DNA of 64,000 nt, from contig BFEA01000533.1 of assembly GCA_003427395.1 (NCBI GenBank), positions 786,341 to 850,340 on the forward strand. The letters are read 5' to 3'. The stretch is from Chara braunii. Its lineage: Eukaryota > Streptophyta > Charophyceae > Charales > Characeae. Both the position numbers and the translations under genes were made by a program. Every line of letters starts with the position of its first letter. The first letter of the stretch is position 1. Below the pieces are notes generated by a model. It had not been told where the DNA came from, searched no databases, and saw nothing but the letters and a program-made list of their open reading frames with translations. Shown here one piece after another: positions 22,277-33,400 of this stretch.

Positions 22277-23416
22277 ATGAAGGGGTGCGATGGACTCTGG
22301 AGTCTGAGAGAGAGGGTGTTAGGGTGGTTTGATCCGGAGGGTACGACAAAGGCCGGGGAAAAGCAGAGGAATAGCAAGGAAGGAGAAGGGACCTGTGCTT
22401 TCGGTGAAGCAGGTAGTTCTGAAGGGGGTCTCAAAAGAATAGTAGCCACCCTCACTCGGGCTCTGAGTAAAAATCAGGGGTATCTTGCAGATGCCAAGAA
22501 GAAACTTACCTTCGATGGGGCAAACATTACTGAGTTCTTGATAGATCACGAGGACTTGGCAACCTTGCTAAAGTGGACAGAGGAAAAAAAGATGGACCAC
22601 TTAGGGCAACACGTGTCGCTGAGCTTAGGAAGGGACATTATGGTTATCGTCGCCTCTAGTCGATTCTGGAAAGAAACCCGAAATGAGATGATGAGAAAGT
22701 ACCTGAAGGCGGAGAAAATGACAACAAAAGTCGAATAGGCGGCAGTCCAGAGGAAAAACTATGTGACTTACAATGACTTCCTAAGGGCGTTTACTCTAGT
22801 GGCACAACGAATTCCCGGGGTAACAGACCGTACAATGAGTAAGTACTTCCTCAGACAATTCTCCGAGTTCGACAAAGATAAGATTCTGTCGGCCTACCAG
22901 CAGACCAATAAGTTCGAGTACACAAGGGATGTGGATTTCAGCACCGTAACAAACCTCGCACAAAAGACAGTGGTGACCGAGACGCTAGGCCTGCTTAAGG
23001 AAGGAGAGGTTATAGACTTGACTGGGAAGACGGGGGATAAGGTTAAGAAGGGGATAGAGAGCCTGCATAAACGAGTGCACGGGGTTGATAGTAAGATAGA
23101 AAGAGTGGAAAATGCGCTATTAGTATTGCAGGCGCAGGTGTCCCAACCCGCCCTCCCGCCCCAAGAAGCCGTAGTTCCGGCAGCAGTAGCGAATCGGGGG
23201 TATGGCAGGAATGATCCGGCTAACGAGCAATGCAGCTATTGCACAATGGTCGGACATTTTGTGAGGGTCTGCCCAAGACTCAACCATGATATTGTGAGGC
23301 AGAGGTGCAGCAGGTCCCTTAAAGGTGAGATTTTCGAACCCCAGGGAGACCGCATAAATTGGAATTCGCCAGGAGGGATGCGACGTGCCGTCATCCTCCT
23401 GAATAATCTGGAGTAG
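22277..23416 (+). pseudogene. gag: Gag (capsid-nucleocapsid) of Ty3/gypsy element
   Basis: One frame of about 380 codons interrupted by a single TAG at 22736-22738; the flanking parts are in the same frame. The central part (FLRAFTLVAQRIPGVTDRTM..YFLRQFSEFDKDKIL) resembles the retrotransposon gag helical domain. Near the C-terminus is a nucleocapsid zinc knuckle, CSYCTMVGHFVRVC (CX2CX4HX4C, coding 23231-23272), for RNA packaging. It ends at TAG 23414-23416, where the overlapping +2 frame (from about 23410) carries on into the protease region, as in elements that join gag and pol by frameshifting. No slippery site was identified. Confidence 0.8.
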
Positions 23417-24969
23417 TTGTCGTAGAAGCAGAGCCGGTAGTCGATATTGTCTGGAACCAACCAAGGGGACGCGGACCACAGGCCAATTTCATCCTAGAAG
23501 GCAATGGGCAGGATAGGGTGAACATCACCACCCGGCGGGCGGACGCGGAAAGAAAACTTATTCGAGATACGATAATTGAAGAGGTCGGGGGGACTAACGT
23601 AAGCTAAGGCGAAACCGAGACCGGGGATCAGGAAAAGGTTTATGGAAAGACAAAGGAAGAGGAGCCAATAGATAAAACGGTGGCGGCAAAGAAGAAATTC
23701 AGGTACCAGATTGCGATCCTGACTATGCTGGAAATCGACGACACCCTGAGCAAATTGCTAGGCACCATGGTATCTGTATCCTTTCAAACCATGTTGCAGG
23801 CAAGCCCGAGACTGCTTAAGGGTCTTATACATTTGCTAACGCGCAGGCGCGTAGAGATAGAGGAGGCCCTGAAACCGCAGGAGCAGAAAACAGAAGAGGC
23901 CGAGGCACCGCAAGGGGTCTCCAACCTCCAGAGGACCCCAGGGGATCTAGAGGACCTGGAAAAAGTCTTTGCATACATCCGCCTAAGCCTGCGAGACCGA
24001 GAAGGTGGTGAAGTCATGAGGGCGCCACCTGAGACGAAGCTTAGCTTCCATGCATTACCCGTAGGGAAGCTGAAAGTCCAGATCGGAACCCACCACACAG
24101 ATGCATTAGTGGATGGTGGTGTGGAAATCACCCTCATACGACGGGACTTTGCAACATTTACGGGATGAACGGTGAACAAGGAAGTAACAGGGAGTATCCG
24201 GGGAGCCGGCGATAAAATTCCCTTTGCAGGGTATGTCACCAAGTGCGCAGTTAAGGCAGGAATCTGGGAATCGATCTGGTCCTTTCAGCGAATGACCGTA
24301 ATGGAAGACATGGACCATGACGTAATCCTCGGGAGACCATGGTGCGCCAACGTCGAAATAATAGGCATGCATTTGCATGATGGCACGTATATGGTAGATA
24401 TAAAGGACCCAGTGACTGGCCGCGGAGAACTCCTCCGACTCCTAGGGACCGGAGGGGACCCCCCAAAGGGCAAGTTGGCAACCTGGTCGCCCACGTTCGA
24501 AGAAAGTGCGCGAAAGGGGGCATTCGCACGGATGGAAGGCATGAGGGAAATAGTAGAGATCATGATTGAGGAGGCCTTTAGCAAAAAGGAGTGGATCAAA
24601 ATGGGTCTGCCTCTGAAGAAAAGGAGGCAAGAAGACGAGGTTCTTGGGGTTATAGTGGCAGAAAAGGATTTGAAAATTGAACTTGGGGCCAGCCTGCCCA
24701 AGCTAAAGGACGGCCGGAAGGAAACGCCAGAAGTAATGCTCGAGATCCAAGACTTGTTACAACTCGTTAAGGCTATCAGATATCACAAAATAGAAGTGGA
24801 CCCGACGACGCTTGCAAAATTTGAAGATGAGGTACAAAAAGGCTACTGCCTTAATGAAAAAATTGTTAGCCTCCAACCCCGCGCCATGGAGGTGGCAAGA
24901 CCGATCCCAACCATTTATTTTTTAGGAGAACGATCCCAGAAGGGAGTGTGCGAAAGTACAAGCGAGTAG
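23410..24969 (+). pseudogene. pol: Pol, protease region
   Basis: A frame overlapping the end of gag runs on with stops at about 23605 (TAA) and 24166-24168 (TGA). It contains the aspartic-protease signature ALVDGGVEITLI (usual form ALVDSGAEVNLI), near 24105-24140, and the later ILGRPW motif (24325-24345) typical of retroviral-type proteases. The Ser/Thr of D[ST]G is Gly here, so activity is doubtful. The TGA at 24166 falls where related proteins probably have Trp. The frame ends near 24967, and the RT frame begins in another phase at 24948. Confidence 0.7.
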
Positions 24970-26970
24970 GGAAGAAAGTCAAACCGGTCTCGATCTTAGT
25001 AAAAACATCAAGAGAAGAGGCCATGGAAAAGGAGGAGGAAATCTTGCAAATAATAAGGGAGAGGCGAGCAGTGGAAGGGCATCGGATACCTGATGAGGTA
25101 GCAGACACCATGAAAATAGGGGTACATGGGTTCTTAACGGTGGAAGAAACCCAGCTGATAAGAAGGGCATGCCAGGAGTTTCATTTAGCCTTCGCCTTCA
25201 ATGATCACCAGAAAGGTCGGTTGGATGCAAAGCTAATTTCCCCCGTTAGAATCCACACGGTGGAACACGAGTGCTGGAACGATAAGGGGTCAGCCTATGA
25301 GGTTGGAATAGCAGCGGAGGTCACCGATTTGCTTAAGGCCAAGATAGATTCATTCGTGGCTGAACCCACTGCATCCCCCTATGTGAACAAGTGGTTCGTT
25401 TTCCGGAAGCCCAACAAGACGCTCAGATGGATCCAGGACTTGCAGAGGCTCGATACGGTAACAATTCGGGATGCAGGATCGCTCATGCAGGCCGACCTAG
25501 TAGCCGAATCCCATGCAGGGTGAAACATTTACTCCTTGATAGATTTGTACTCAGGACATGACCAATTGCCGCTCGACGCGAGGGATAGACCGTATACCAC
25601 AATGCACACCCCTGTAGGGCAGCTGAAGATGCAAGTAACCCCTATGGGTTTCACAAATGTTGTGGCAGAGGCGCAAAGGAGGATGTTTGTAGTCGCAGGG
25701 GACATGTTCCCGAAAAAATGTGAGTCGTACATAGATGACAATTCCATAAAAGGCGCACGGAACAAAGATGAGACAGAGGTCGAGCCGGGCATACGGAAGT
25801 TCGTCTGGGATCACCTACAGGACATTCAGGACCTACTCCAGCGGTTCCTGGTATATAACATTACCCCAAGCGGACCAAAGAGCATCCTGGCGGCCTCAGA
25901 AGTGACCATACTGGGGTTTCGTTGTGGGGCCTATGGGAGAAAACCTGACCCGGCGAAGACAGACAAGATCTTTCAATGACCAACACCCCTGCGCACCACG
26001 ATGGAAGTACGAGCCTTCCTAGGGGTGGTTGGATTCTGGAGGATCTTTATCAAAGACTTTGCAAAAATAGCTGAGCCTATTCGCGCAATGATCAGGGAAG
26101 GACGGACTATGGAATGAACCGAGGAAAGGGAAGCAGCGGCCCAGACTCTCAAGGACATCCTGTCCTCCGACCAAGTCACCTTGGCAACCCCCTGCTTCAA
26201 TGACGAGGTAGGACGACCCTTTATCTTAGAAACAGACGAAGGACTGTTGGCAGTTGGAGGAGTCCTGCTACAAAGGAGCGAGGAGGGCAAGGAAAGACCC
26301 ATCAGATTTGAGAGTAGAAACACTTGAATTCGGCAGAGCGGCGGTACTCACAGTTTAAGAAAGTGGTCTTAGCTATCCTACACTGCCTTAAGACCTTCCA
26401 GGCGTATCTATTCGGGAGGCGGTTTATCCTGAGAATCGATCCGACCAACGTTGTCGAGGCACTAAAGAACTATATGCCTATAGACCCGAACGTTGAGAGA
26501 TGAATAGGTTTTATATGGCAATTCGACTACAAGGTCGAGCGGATTGTCGGGCTCCGAAACAGGGCAGACGGGCTTAGTAGGGTGTGCATCTCACCGGAAG
26601 GAATAGAGGATGCGGAGCCAATCGACGCCTTCCTGGAATACGAAGGGGGAACCCTTGTCGCAGATAATGAGATGGCGGACCCCACTTCTACAACATGGCA
26701 ACTCTTGATCCAGGCCCTGGAAAAGAGTGCGCCTGCGGTAGTCGCGGAACTCAGGGAAGGGTCAGTCACTACGATTAGACGCAAAGACGAGAATGATTCA
26801 TGGGAAGCAACGATTGGGCCGAAAAAGGAGCTGATGGCAATGGCCGTTGAAAGGGGGTCGGGATGCTGTGATGAGTTTAGTACAAACTTGGACACGAAAG
26901 GAGCGACAGTACCTAGTGAACCAGGCTCAGGAGGAGCAGGACGCCGACCAGAGGGGACGAGAATTCTTCC
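24948..26970 (+). pseudogene. pol: Pol, reverse transcriptase and RNase H region
   Basis: RT blocks in order: SPYVNKWFVFRKP (25374-25412), LIDLYSGHDQLPLDARDRPYTTMHTP (fingers and palm), TPMGFTNV, and the catalytic YIDD at 25728-25739, which is intact. RNase H motifs follow: ILETDEGLLAVGGVL (about 26225) and the conserved FIWQFDYKVERIVG with RNRADGLSR (26510-26580). In-frame TGAs occur at 25521, 25977, 26115 and 26501; the last three replace conserved Trp (the W-P-x-P motif after RT, the WTEE motif and the RWIGF motif). A one-base shift near 26325 changes frame. Confidence 0.8.
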
Positions 26971-28285
26971 TGATACAGATGTATGAGGGCGTCTTTAGAG
27001 AAATCGACCTGTTGCTTATAGGAAACAAGCAGCCTGTGGAAGTCAGCCTCAAGGCAAGGGAGGAAGCCGAGAGGTATGTTCTGAGGAACGGCCACCTGTT
27101 CAAGAAAGAAGAAGGGATGATGCCCTGGCGTGTCGTGTGCGGAAGATCTAGGCAGTTGGATATAATCCAGACAATGCATGATGGGCTAGCCGGAGGGCAT
27201 CGGTCGTCCAAAGGGACACTCGCAAAAATCGCACCACTTTACTTCCGCCCGGGTATGGCGAGCATGGTGGCTACCTACTGTCAAACGCGTCTGATATGTC
27301 AGGAAAGGAGCTCCGCACGTGTCTTCGAGCCCCTTAGACCTACCCGAGTGTTGGGCCGGGACATCTGGTCCACCTTGACCTTGCGGTAATGCCTGTATCA
27401 ACGGATGGATACAGGTACATCTTGGATGCAAGAGATAACCTTCGTGACTATGTAGAAACGGTAACCCTTAAGAGAAAGACGGGGAAGGGAGTAGCCAACT
27501 GGATAAAAGATTTATATCTAAGGCACCCCTTTGTGCGCAGGTTCATAGCAGACAATGAGACGGAGTTCGTCAATCAGGAGGTGTTGAGTAGGCTTAAGAC
27601 GTTATGCGTACCTATCAAGATCATTGAACCCTATAATCCTGAGGCAAATGCATCACTTGAAAGGGGGCACCGGACTTTGAAAAACACAATCGCTAAGCTG
27701 GCAGCAGATGACTTGGGAAACTGACCTTGGTACCCCAAGCAGACAGTCTTCTCCGAGAACATGACGCCGAAAAGGATGATGGGAAACATTCCGGCAGAAC
27801 TCTGGTATGGGAGGGAGATTGATTTCCCGGTGGAAGCCTTGATCCCCACGTGGAATAGGCTAGATGGTAATCTGTGTCTGTCTACGGAAGAATTAATTGC
27901 CGCACGTTGCCAACAAGTCGTTAGAAATGAGGAAGTCTTGGAGGATGTGGTCAAGCGTATGATGGATAGTCGAATGAGGGACAAAGCGAGATGGGACCAG
28001 ATGAAGAACATCCGGAAGGAGCCACTCCAGGTGGGAGAAAAGGTACTAGTTAGGAACTCGGCTCTTTAAAGCACGTGGTTGAGACAGCTAGGAAGAAGAT
28101 TTAAGAGCCCCTACAGGATCGCTAAGAGGGTGGGACTGAACACGTTTGAACTTGAGGATTTTGATGGTATTGGGATAAAAGGGTCATTTTCGGGACAGAG
28201 GCTGGTCAGGTTCTTGAGCAGAGATCCGGTGGAGCAATGGTTGCAAGAGACTCAGGACAAGGAAACAGGGGAATTGACGACTTGA
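26847..28285 (+). pseudogene. pol: Pol, integrase with C-terminal domain
   Basis: The N-terminal region resembles the gypsy zinc-binding domain with H..H (MHDGLAGGHRSSKGT, about 27175) and a degenerate CXXC (YCQTRLICQE: the first Cys pair is spaced abnormally, with Arg where Cys is usual). The catalytic triad is visible: Asp in HLDLAV (about 27375, after a frameshift), Asp in IADNETEF (about 27550) and Glu in SLERGH (about 27657). A TGA at 27722 replaces the first Trp of the WPWY motif, and a TAA lies at 28066. The C-terminal part (LGRRFKSPYRI, then ELEDFDG) is the GPY/F-type module; no clear chromodomain is seen. Confidence 0.8.
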
Positions 28286-28745
28286 CTGGCAGGCGACTGG
28301 GCATAATTTTATACTGCTCCTCTGCGGAAGTGATCATGACTGCAGAGGTTGTTCGTTTTTTGTGTCCTCTTCTTTTTGGGGCATGGGGTGATTGCTTGGG
28401 CTGAGTATGAATGGGGCTGGGAGCCTGGGACAATGTACCATAGTTTTTGTGGGGCAATTTTGGGGACTGCCCATATGGGGTATCTATATGCTGAGACAAT
28501 GCACCTACACTTTGGGGAAGGGGATAATGGGACCACCGCCTAAGTCGCCGTTCTGGAAGGACCACCAATCATGCGGGACAAGCTATGGATCTGGGAATGG
28601 GACTACAAAATTCGCAATGGGAGTGGAAGGGAATGGGTGTGTATGGGGGTTGTCGGGGCTTGCTATGTATGCACAGGACCAAGATAAGAGAGAATAGCAA
28701 GAAAAGAGAAAAATGGAGTTCTGAAACGAGAACGACAACAATGCC
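28286..28745 (+). other. Noncoding region after integrase
   Basis: No supported gene. A TGGGG-rich stretch with several GGGACAATG..GGGGCAATTTTGGGGAC repeats, probably 3' untranslated sequence of the gypsy element. Confidence 0.4.
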
Positions 28746-29132
28746 ATGAACAAGCCTAGTGGGGAACAAGGAGCAAGACCGGCTAGGGAGTCTAGTACTA
28801 GGAAGAGAAAGTTGTATGTGGGCTTTGACTTCAACTTGGTTATGGGAAGAAGGGGAAGGAAGCAAGGGACTAGGGGACCCTCACCCCTGAGAGAGGGGGA
28901 ACCAATAGTTCTCCAATCCGACAATGACACCAGCGGAGGGGAAGATGTGGGCCTAAGGAAGAGGCCGAGACTGAACGAGGGAGAGCCTAACGAGGTCATA
29001 AACTTCAGCAGTGGGGAGGAGGAAGACGACGAGGTCACAACGTCGACGAAAGAAGTACGGGCTAGGGATGAGGACCCGGACGAGGAGAAGGACAAGTGGA
29101 TAAGAGAGTTTGGGCCATCTTGTAGTGACTGA
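28746..29132 (+). CDS. Unrecognised charged ORF downstream of pol
   Basis: A 128-codon frame with a basic N-terminal half (RKRKLYVGFD, GRRGRKQG) and a very acidic second half (FSSGEEEDDEV, DEDPDEEKDK). It starts about 460 bp after pol on the same strand. I recognise no domain. The opposite strand is also open over this interval (28583-29401), which weakens the coding case. It may be an accessory ORF of the element or a chance frame in purine-rich DNA. Confidence 0.3.
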   Translation: MNKPSGEQGARPARESSTRKRKLYVGFDFNLVMGRRGRKQGTRGPSPLREGEPIVLQSDNDTSGGEDVGLRKRPRLNEGEPNEVINFSSGEEEDDEVTTSTKEVRARDEDPDEEKDKWIREFGPSCSD

Positions 29133-29459
29133 TTCGATGAATAGTCTAGTATCTTGCGATATGAATGAGCCACCAAAGGAAAGGAAAAGTTGAGCAGGGG
29201 AGAAGTTATACCGCCCACAACCTTCTTTACGGAAGAGGCGCTCCTTGGCCTGCAGAGAACAAAGAGAAGGATGCAGCAGAAAATCGACGATCGCGCAAGG
29301 GAGGCCCAGCACAGGGCAACCGGGCAACAAGGGGATAATAGATATAACAGGGAATAGCTAGAAAATGGGAGGATGGGTATTTGGGCAGGCAGAGCTGTCA
29401 CTCTAAACTTTGCATCTGAATTTTTGAAAATAGGCTACAATGGGACAACTTTCCATTTG

Positions 29460-29795
29460 GGAATGACCAAGGACTGGGTAACTAGTGTTATTTTGCATAA
29501 GTAGTTGCTTCTTAAAAAAAGGCGTGAGGATCAATCCGCTTGAGACTAGGACTATGAAGGGCTGATTTTGTTTAAAGAAAGCGAAGGAAAAAAAAAGGGG
29601 GGGGGATCTAGATGGGACAAGTCTGTAATGTCGCCCTTGCATTCGAACCTGCCCCCTTCTTTTAGAAAACTGCAACAGAACTGCTTCTTGAACTTAGGAA
29701 GTAAACAAGGATTGGGTACCTAGTACTACTTTGCATAAGTACTCGCTCCTTTGAAAAATGTCGGGATCCTTGATGATGAGAGACAAACTGGGAAT
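29460..29795. repeat. Two ~90-bp direct repeats 235 bp apart
   Basis: The unit AAGGACTGGGTAACTAGT..TTTTGCATAAGTAG at 29460 recurs as AAGGATTGGGTACCTAGT..TTTGCATAAGTAC at about 29705, each followed by a short A-run and a GAGGATC or GGGATCC string. The copies have diverged moderately. Confidence 0.65.
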
Positions 29796-30284
29796 GATTG
29801 ACTCTATTTTGAAAAACGGCGAGAGAATGAGAATTGTCGAGATTTGGGAAAGACTATGGCAAGAGAGTTTTGCAAAATATGTGTGTCCTTGGATGAATGA
29901 GTCATGCTATGAGTCCTTGTGAGAGGTTAGGGGACCTATGGGTGAAGAGGTATGAAGAATCCTCTTCCCTAGGAGCCTAATCCAACCTATCCAGATGAGT
30001 CCAGAACAGCAAGAAGCACGAGAGCTCAGAGAGAGAGAAAACAGTGAGGACACACACTCTTTCGTTGTGGTTGAACGACCGGGTGGGCTAGTGCTGCTTG
30101 GGGTTGCGAGCCTCAACTCAAGCACTAGACGCTAACTCGGATGTATGCATGAACATGAGAATGATGAATGATATGAGAAAAGAGGAAGAAGCATGCGTAA
30201 AAACCCAAGAAGATGGCCACCTCCTAACCCCTGAGACGGAAATAGGATCCGTGTCCTCGAGGCCCACCCCCTCGGGCGCTAACA

Positions 30285-30480
30285 TTGGAATGAATAAGGA
30301 CGACCCTAACCAGGCTGTCCGATGAAAATGGATAAGGATGACCCTAACCAGACTGTCCGATTGAAATGGATAAGGGTGACCCTAACCAGGTTGTCCGATT
30401 GAAATGGATAAGAATGACCCTAACCAGGTTGTTCGACTTAGAATTGGAAAGAATGACCCTAACCAGGTTGTTCGGAATGG
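30285..30480 (+). repeat. Minisatellite, ~38-43-bp unit, 5 copies
   Basis: Each unit carries GAATGACCCTAACCAGGTTGT or a close variant followed by CCGATTGAAATGGATAAG. Five copies with a few substitutions, in the 3' noncoding part of the gypsy region. Confidence 0.85.
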
Positions 30481-30574
30481 TCCCTCACAAGGGTCATTCA
30501 TTGAAGTTGGCACTAGGGTCCCCTTGCATGGTTGCTTGAGATGCATGGGACTGTGAAAAGCTGAGCCTTGGAAA

Positions 30575-30870
30575 AAATATTGGATTGAGCCTCGGAAAAG
30601 ATAATGGAATGAGTTTTGAAAAAAATATTGGACTAAGCCTTGGAAAAAGATATTGGACTGGGCCTTGGAAAAAGATATTGGACTGAGTCTTGGAAGAGGT
30701 ATTGGACTGAGTCTTGGAAAAGATATTGGACTGATTCTTGGAAAAGATATTGGACTCAGTCTTGGAAAAGATATTGGACTCAACCTTGGAAGAGAGAGTG
30801 GATTGAGCATTGGAGTGGGATTGAGCATTGGAATGAGATTGAGCATTGAAATTGGATTGAGTATTGAAAA
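30575..30870 (+). repeat. Minisatellite, 24-bp unit, ~11 copies
   Basis: Unit TCTTGGAAAAGATATTGGAC plus TGAG or CAG. The period is a multiple of 3, so it produces repeated eight-residue peptides in every frame on both strands; these are not treated as genes. The 3' copies decay into GATTGAGCATTGGAAT repeats. Confidence 0.9.
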
Positions 30871-30899
30871 TTGCATTGCATAAGCAGGGGACCCTAGGC

Positions 30900-31840
30900 A
30901 ATTTGAAATGGACATGGAAATAGCCTTGAAATTGATTTCTCTTTTCTTCTAGTATTTGGCCTCGGCAAGAGGGGGATACCGGTGCTCGCACCGCGACCCC
31001 AAGACCTTTATCCCTTTGCGGGAAAAAGTCTCAGCGCGACCTGTTCCTCTTAAAAGGGGATGAGGTTTAAAGGACCAAGTCACCTACCACTTGGATCGGT
31101 GCTGCCCGTCCGGAACCATCTCCGACAATGAGCTCTAATCGGGAAGTTCAAACTGCGCCTCGTGTTGAACGCCTAAACGTCAAAGGGTGAGAGAACCAAA
31201 TGGGCGAGAGAGTCGTTCTCATTCTAGTCTATTTTGCTACTCTCCAACCACACGCCATACCATAGAGGGGTGGCATGGCCGTTTGGGTCGGACCTCGGCT
31301 GCCCTCGCTAAGTTGGGTGACACTGTCCAAGGGGAGAGGCTGGCGAGGTACCGGGTGGAGGCCGCCACCACCACGGGGCATTGACACTGCCCTGCTGGAA
31401 CATTACAACCGTTTCGGGACTAATTGCGAGGTCTTCGTAACTGCACTCGCGGACTAATAGAGAGCCTCAATTTTCTTGAAAGGAAGAGGTCGGATCCAGA
31501 AAATTACCACTCGGGAGGAATGAATCGCGAGGAAAGCTCTTACGGCTAGACGAGGCCCTGGGAGGTTTGGACTGAACCTACCTGCCAGATATGAGGAGGA
31601 ACCTGAGTATTAGTACTCGCCACGAAATAGAAAAAGGTTGGATCGAGTAGGAGGATGAGGCGTCACCCACTGGGGAGGAACTGATCACTCTTCCTTTTGT
31701 GAAGCGGATGGGCTTGTGTCCTTGACTGCGGTCGGCGGACCAAAGGTCTGCATACCTACGAGTGAGAACCTGTCGCGTGATAGAGACACCGCGTTTTGAG
31801 TAGGGGGAAGGTGTGTCATCTACCAATAAAAACACATGAA
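30900..31840. other. No gene seen
   Basis: Mixed-composition DNA between minisatellites. A GGGGGATACCGGTGCTCGCACC segment at 30971 and short unrelated ORFs are present. Nothing recognised; it could contain part of the gypsy 3' LTR. Confidence 0.35.
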
Positions 31841-32290
31841 AAAGACTTGTAATTGGCTTTGCATGGGCCTGAGAAAAAGGGGCCTTACAAGTTGCCTAGA
31901 AGAGAAAAAAACTTGTAATTGGCTTTGCATGGGCCAGATAAAAGGGGGCCTGGTAGGATGCCCAGAAGAGAAAAGGACTGTGTAATTGGCTTGCATGGGC
32001 CTGTGAAAGGGGTCTGGCAAAATGTCCAGAACAAAATACTTGTGTGAGTGACTTGGCATAAGCTTGAGAAAGGGGCTTGGTAAGATGCATGGGAAAGAAA
32101 AGACTTGTATAATTGACTTTGCATGGACTTGAGAAAGAGACTGGCAGACTGGGAAATGAATGAGTAATTGGCTTGCATGGGTTTGAGGAGAAGGTCTGAC
32201 AAGGTGTCCAAGAAAATAAATGCATAAGGTGATATGCATGTGAAATTGCCAGGACCTGAGAAAGGCTGGATAAAATAACCCGGAGGGGAA
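31840..32290 (+). repeat. Minisatellite, ~60-70-bp unit, ~7 copies
   Basis: Units contain AGACTTGTAATTGGCTTTGC, ATGGGCCTGAGAAAGGGGCCT and GGTAAGATGCC-like strings with variable spacing. They are more diverged than the neighbouring 48-bp array. Confidence 0.75.
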
Positions 32291-32334
32291 ATGTATGTGG
32301 AATTGGCCAAGCCTAAACCTCGGGGGGGAAGAAT

Positions 32335-32630
32335 GACAGGAAACATGGATTGCACGGGCTGAAGGACCTGAAGGAAAAGTTGTATTGAAAACATGGATTG
32401 CACGGGCCGAAGGACTCGAAGGAAAAGTTGTATTGGAAACATGGATTGCACGGGCCGAAGAACCCGAAGGAAAAGTTGTATTGAAAACATGGATTGCACG
32501 GGCCAAAAAGAGCCGAAAGAAAACTGTATTGAAAACATGGATTGCACGGGCCAAAAGACCCGAAGGAAAGCAGTGTTGAAAACATGGATTGCACGGACCG
32601 AAGGACCCAAACGAAAAGGGTATCGAAAAT
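32335..32630 (+). repeat. Minisatellite, 48-bp unit, 6 copies
   Basis: Unit GAAAACATGGATTGCACGGG plus CCGAAGGACCCGAAGGAAAAG and TTGTATT, highly alike between copies. The 48-bp period keeps long frames open on both strands. Confidence 0.9.
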
Positions 32631-32639
32631 GGTGGTAAT

Positions 32640-33400
32640 AAAAAATGAACTCGGCTGGCATGGAATAAGAAAAGAAAAGTCAGAGAAGATCCTCTGACCC
32701 CCCCATACCCTCCTCCACCCAAGGGGTGAAAAACTGAAGAAAAACCCTGAGAAAGGAATGGGAAAAGACACAAAGGACTCTGGCAAGCTAACTACCCATC
32801 TCACCCCACCCCCTCTTCCCCTCTGCCCACCACTCCCGAATCCTTACTGACTATGGGCTGGTGTGCGGTGAGGATATCGCGAATGAGTGGGGGGAATGTG
32901 TCCGAACTGGTGAGTCCCGAATGACATCACATCAGTCGAGAAACTGTATATGGTCAATTTGTGCACGGCAAAGAAAACCGGAGGCAAGAAGGATGGAAGG
33001 ATCGAGGCACAAATACGGGTACCTAGGGACCTAGAGGCGGCTCAGAGTCGTCGGGACCATTGAACCAGGAAGAAATTGACGGAACGGGAGGCGACAAAGG
33101 ACCGCGAGAAAACATCAAAGACGACCCTTCCCCCGAAACGAAGAAGGGCCGCCGGAAAAAGTAATGATATAGGTTGCGCAGAAGCAAGGGGGAAATAGGA
33201 CGTGAGACGCCGACACGAAAAAATGTAGTCGAGCCAGGTGGGCCACAAGGACATAGCGACAAGAGGGCCAAGGGGGCCATGAACCAAGTAGGGACCCGCG
33301 TCCGGGGAGGGCAGTGCACGGGACGTGAGAAGGACAAGGGAAGGAGGCCGCCATAAGGCGAAAAAATGACAAGAATATCGACGGATCACCGACGGGACAA
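32640..33400. other. No gene seen
   Basis: Includes a C-rich stretch (CCCCCCATACCCTCC and CCACCCCCTCTTCCC, 32699-32825) and purine-rich DNA with overlapping short ORFs. Nothing recognised. Confidence 0.4.

Larger units (their letters stand above)
10095..28285 (+). mobile_element. Ty3/gypsy LTR retrotransposon internal region with accessory gene array
   Basis: All recognisable frames run on the plus strand: P0-P4 (unknown accessory genes), gag with a CCHC knuckle, aspartic protease, reverse transcriptase, RNase H and a DDE integrase. The order PR-RT-RH-INT is that of the Ty3/gypsy superfamily. I could not pair flanking LTRs, so the true limits are unknown; the 5' LTR should lie before about 10095 and the 3' LTR somewhere in 28.3-37 kb. 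The element is dead, with several frameshifts and many in-frame stops. It predates the A-right insertion, which sits inside its P2 gene. Confidence 0.8.

Noticed and set aside
28583-29401. 272-codon minus-strand ORF with hydrophobic stretches
   Set aside because: It lies antisense to purine-rich DNA, and Ser/Leu/Pro-rich translations are the expected shadow of such composition. No domain is seen.
30382-30991. Repetitive ORFs (SPISFPRL-type and KRYWTESW-type peptides) on both strands
   Set aside because: Products of a 24-bp minisatellite whose period is a multiple of three.
30285-32630. CRISPR-like array
   Set aside because: The arrays are plain eukaryotic minisatellites without unique spacers, and no cas genes occur.
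31820-32804. Three long minus-strand ORFs (up to 317 codons) with repeated GPCNPCFQ peptides
   Set aside because: Created by the 48-bp and ~65-bp minisatellites; several overlapping frames are open at once.
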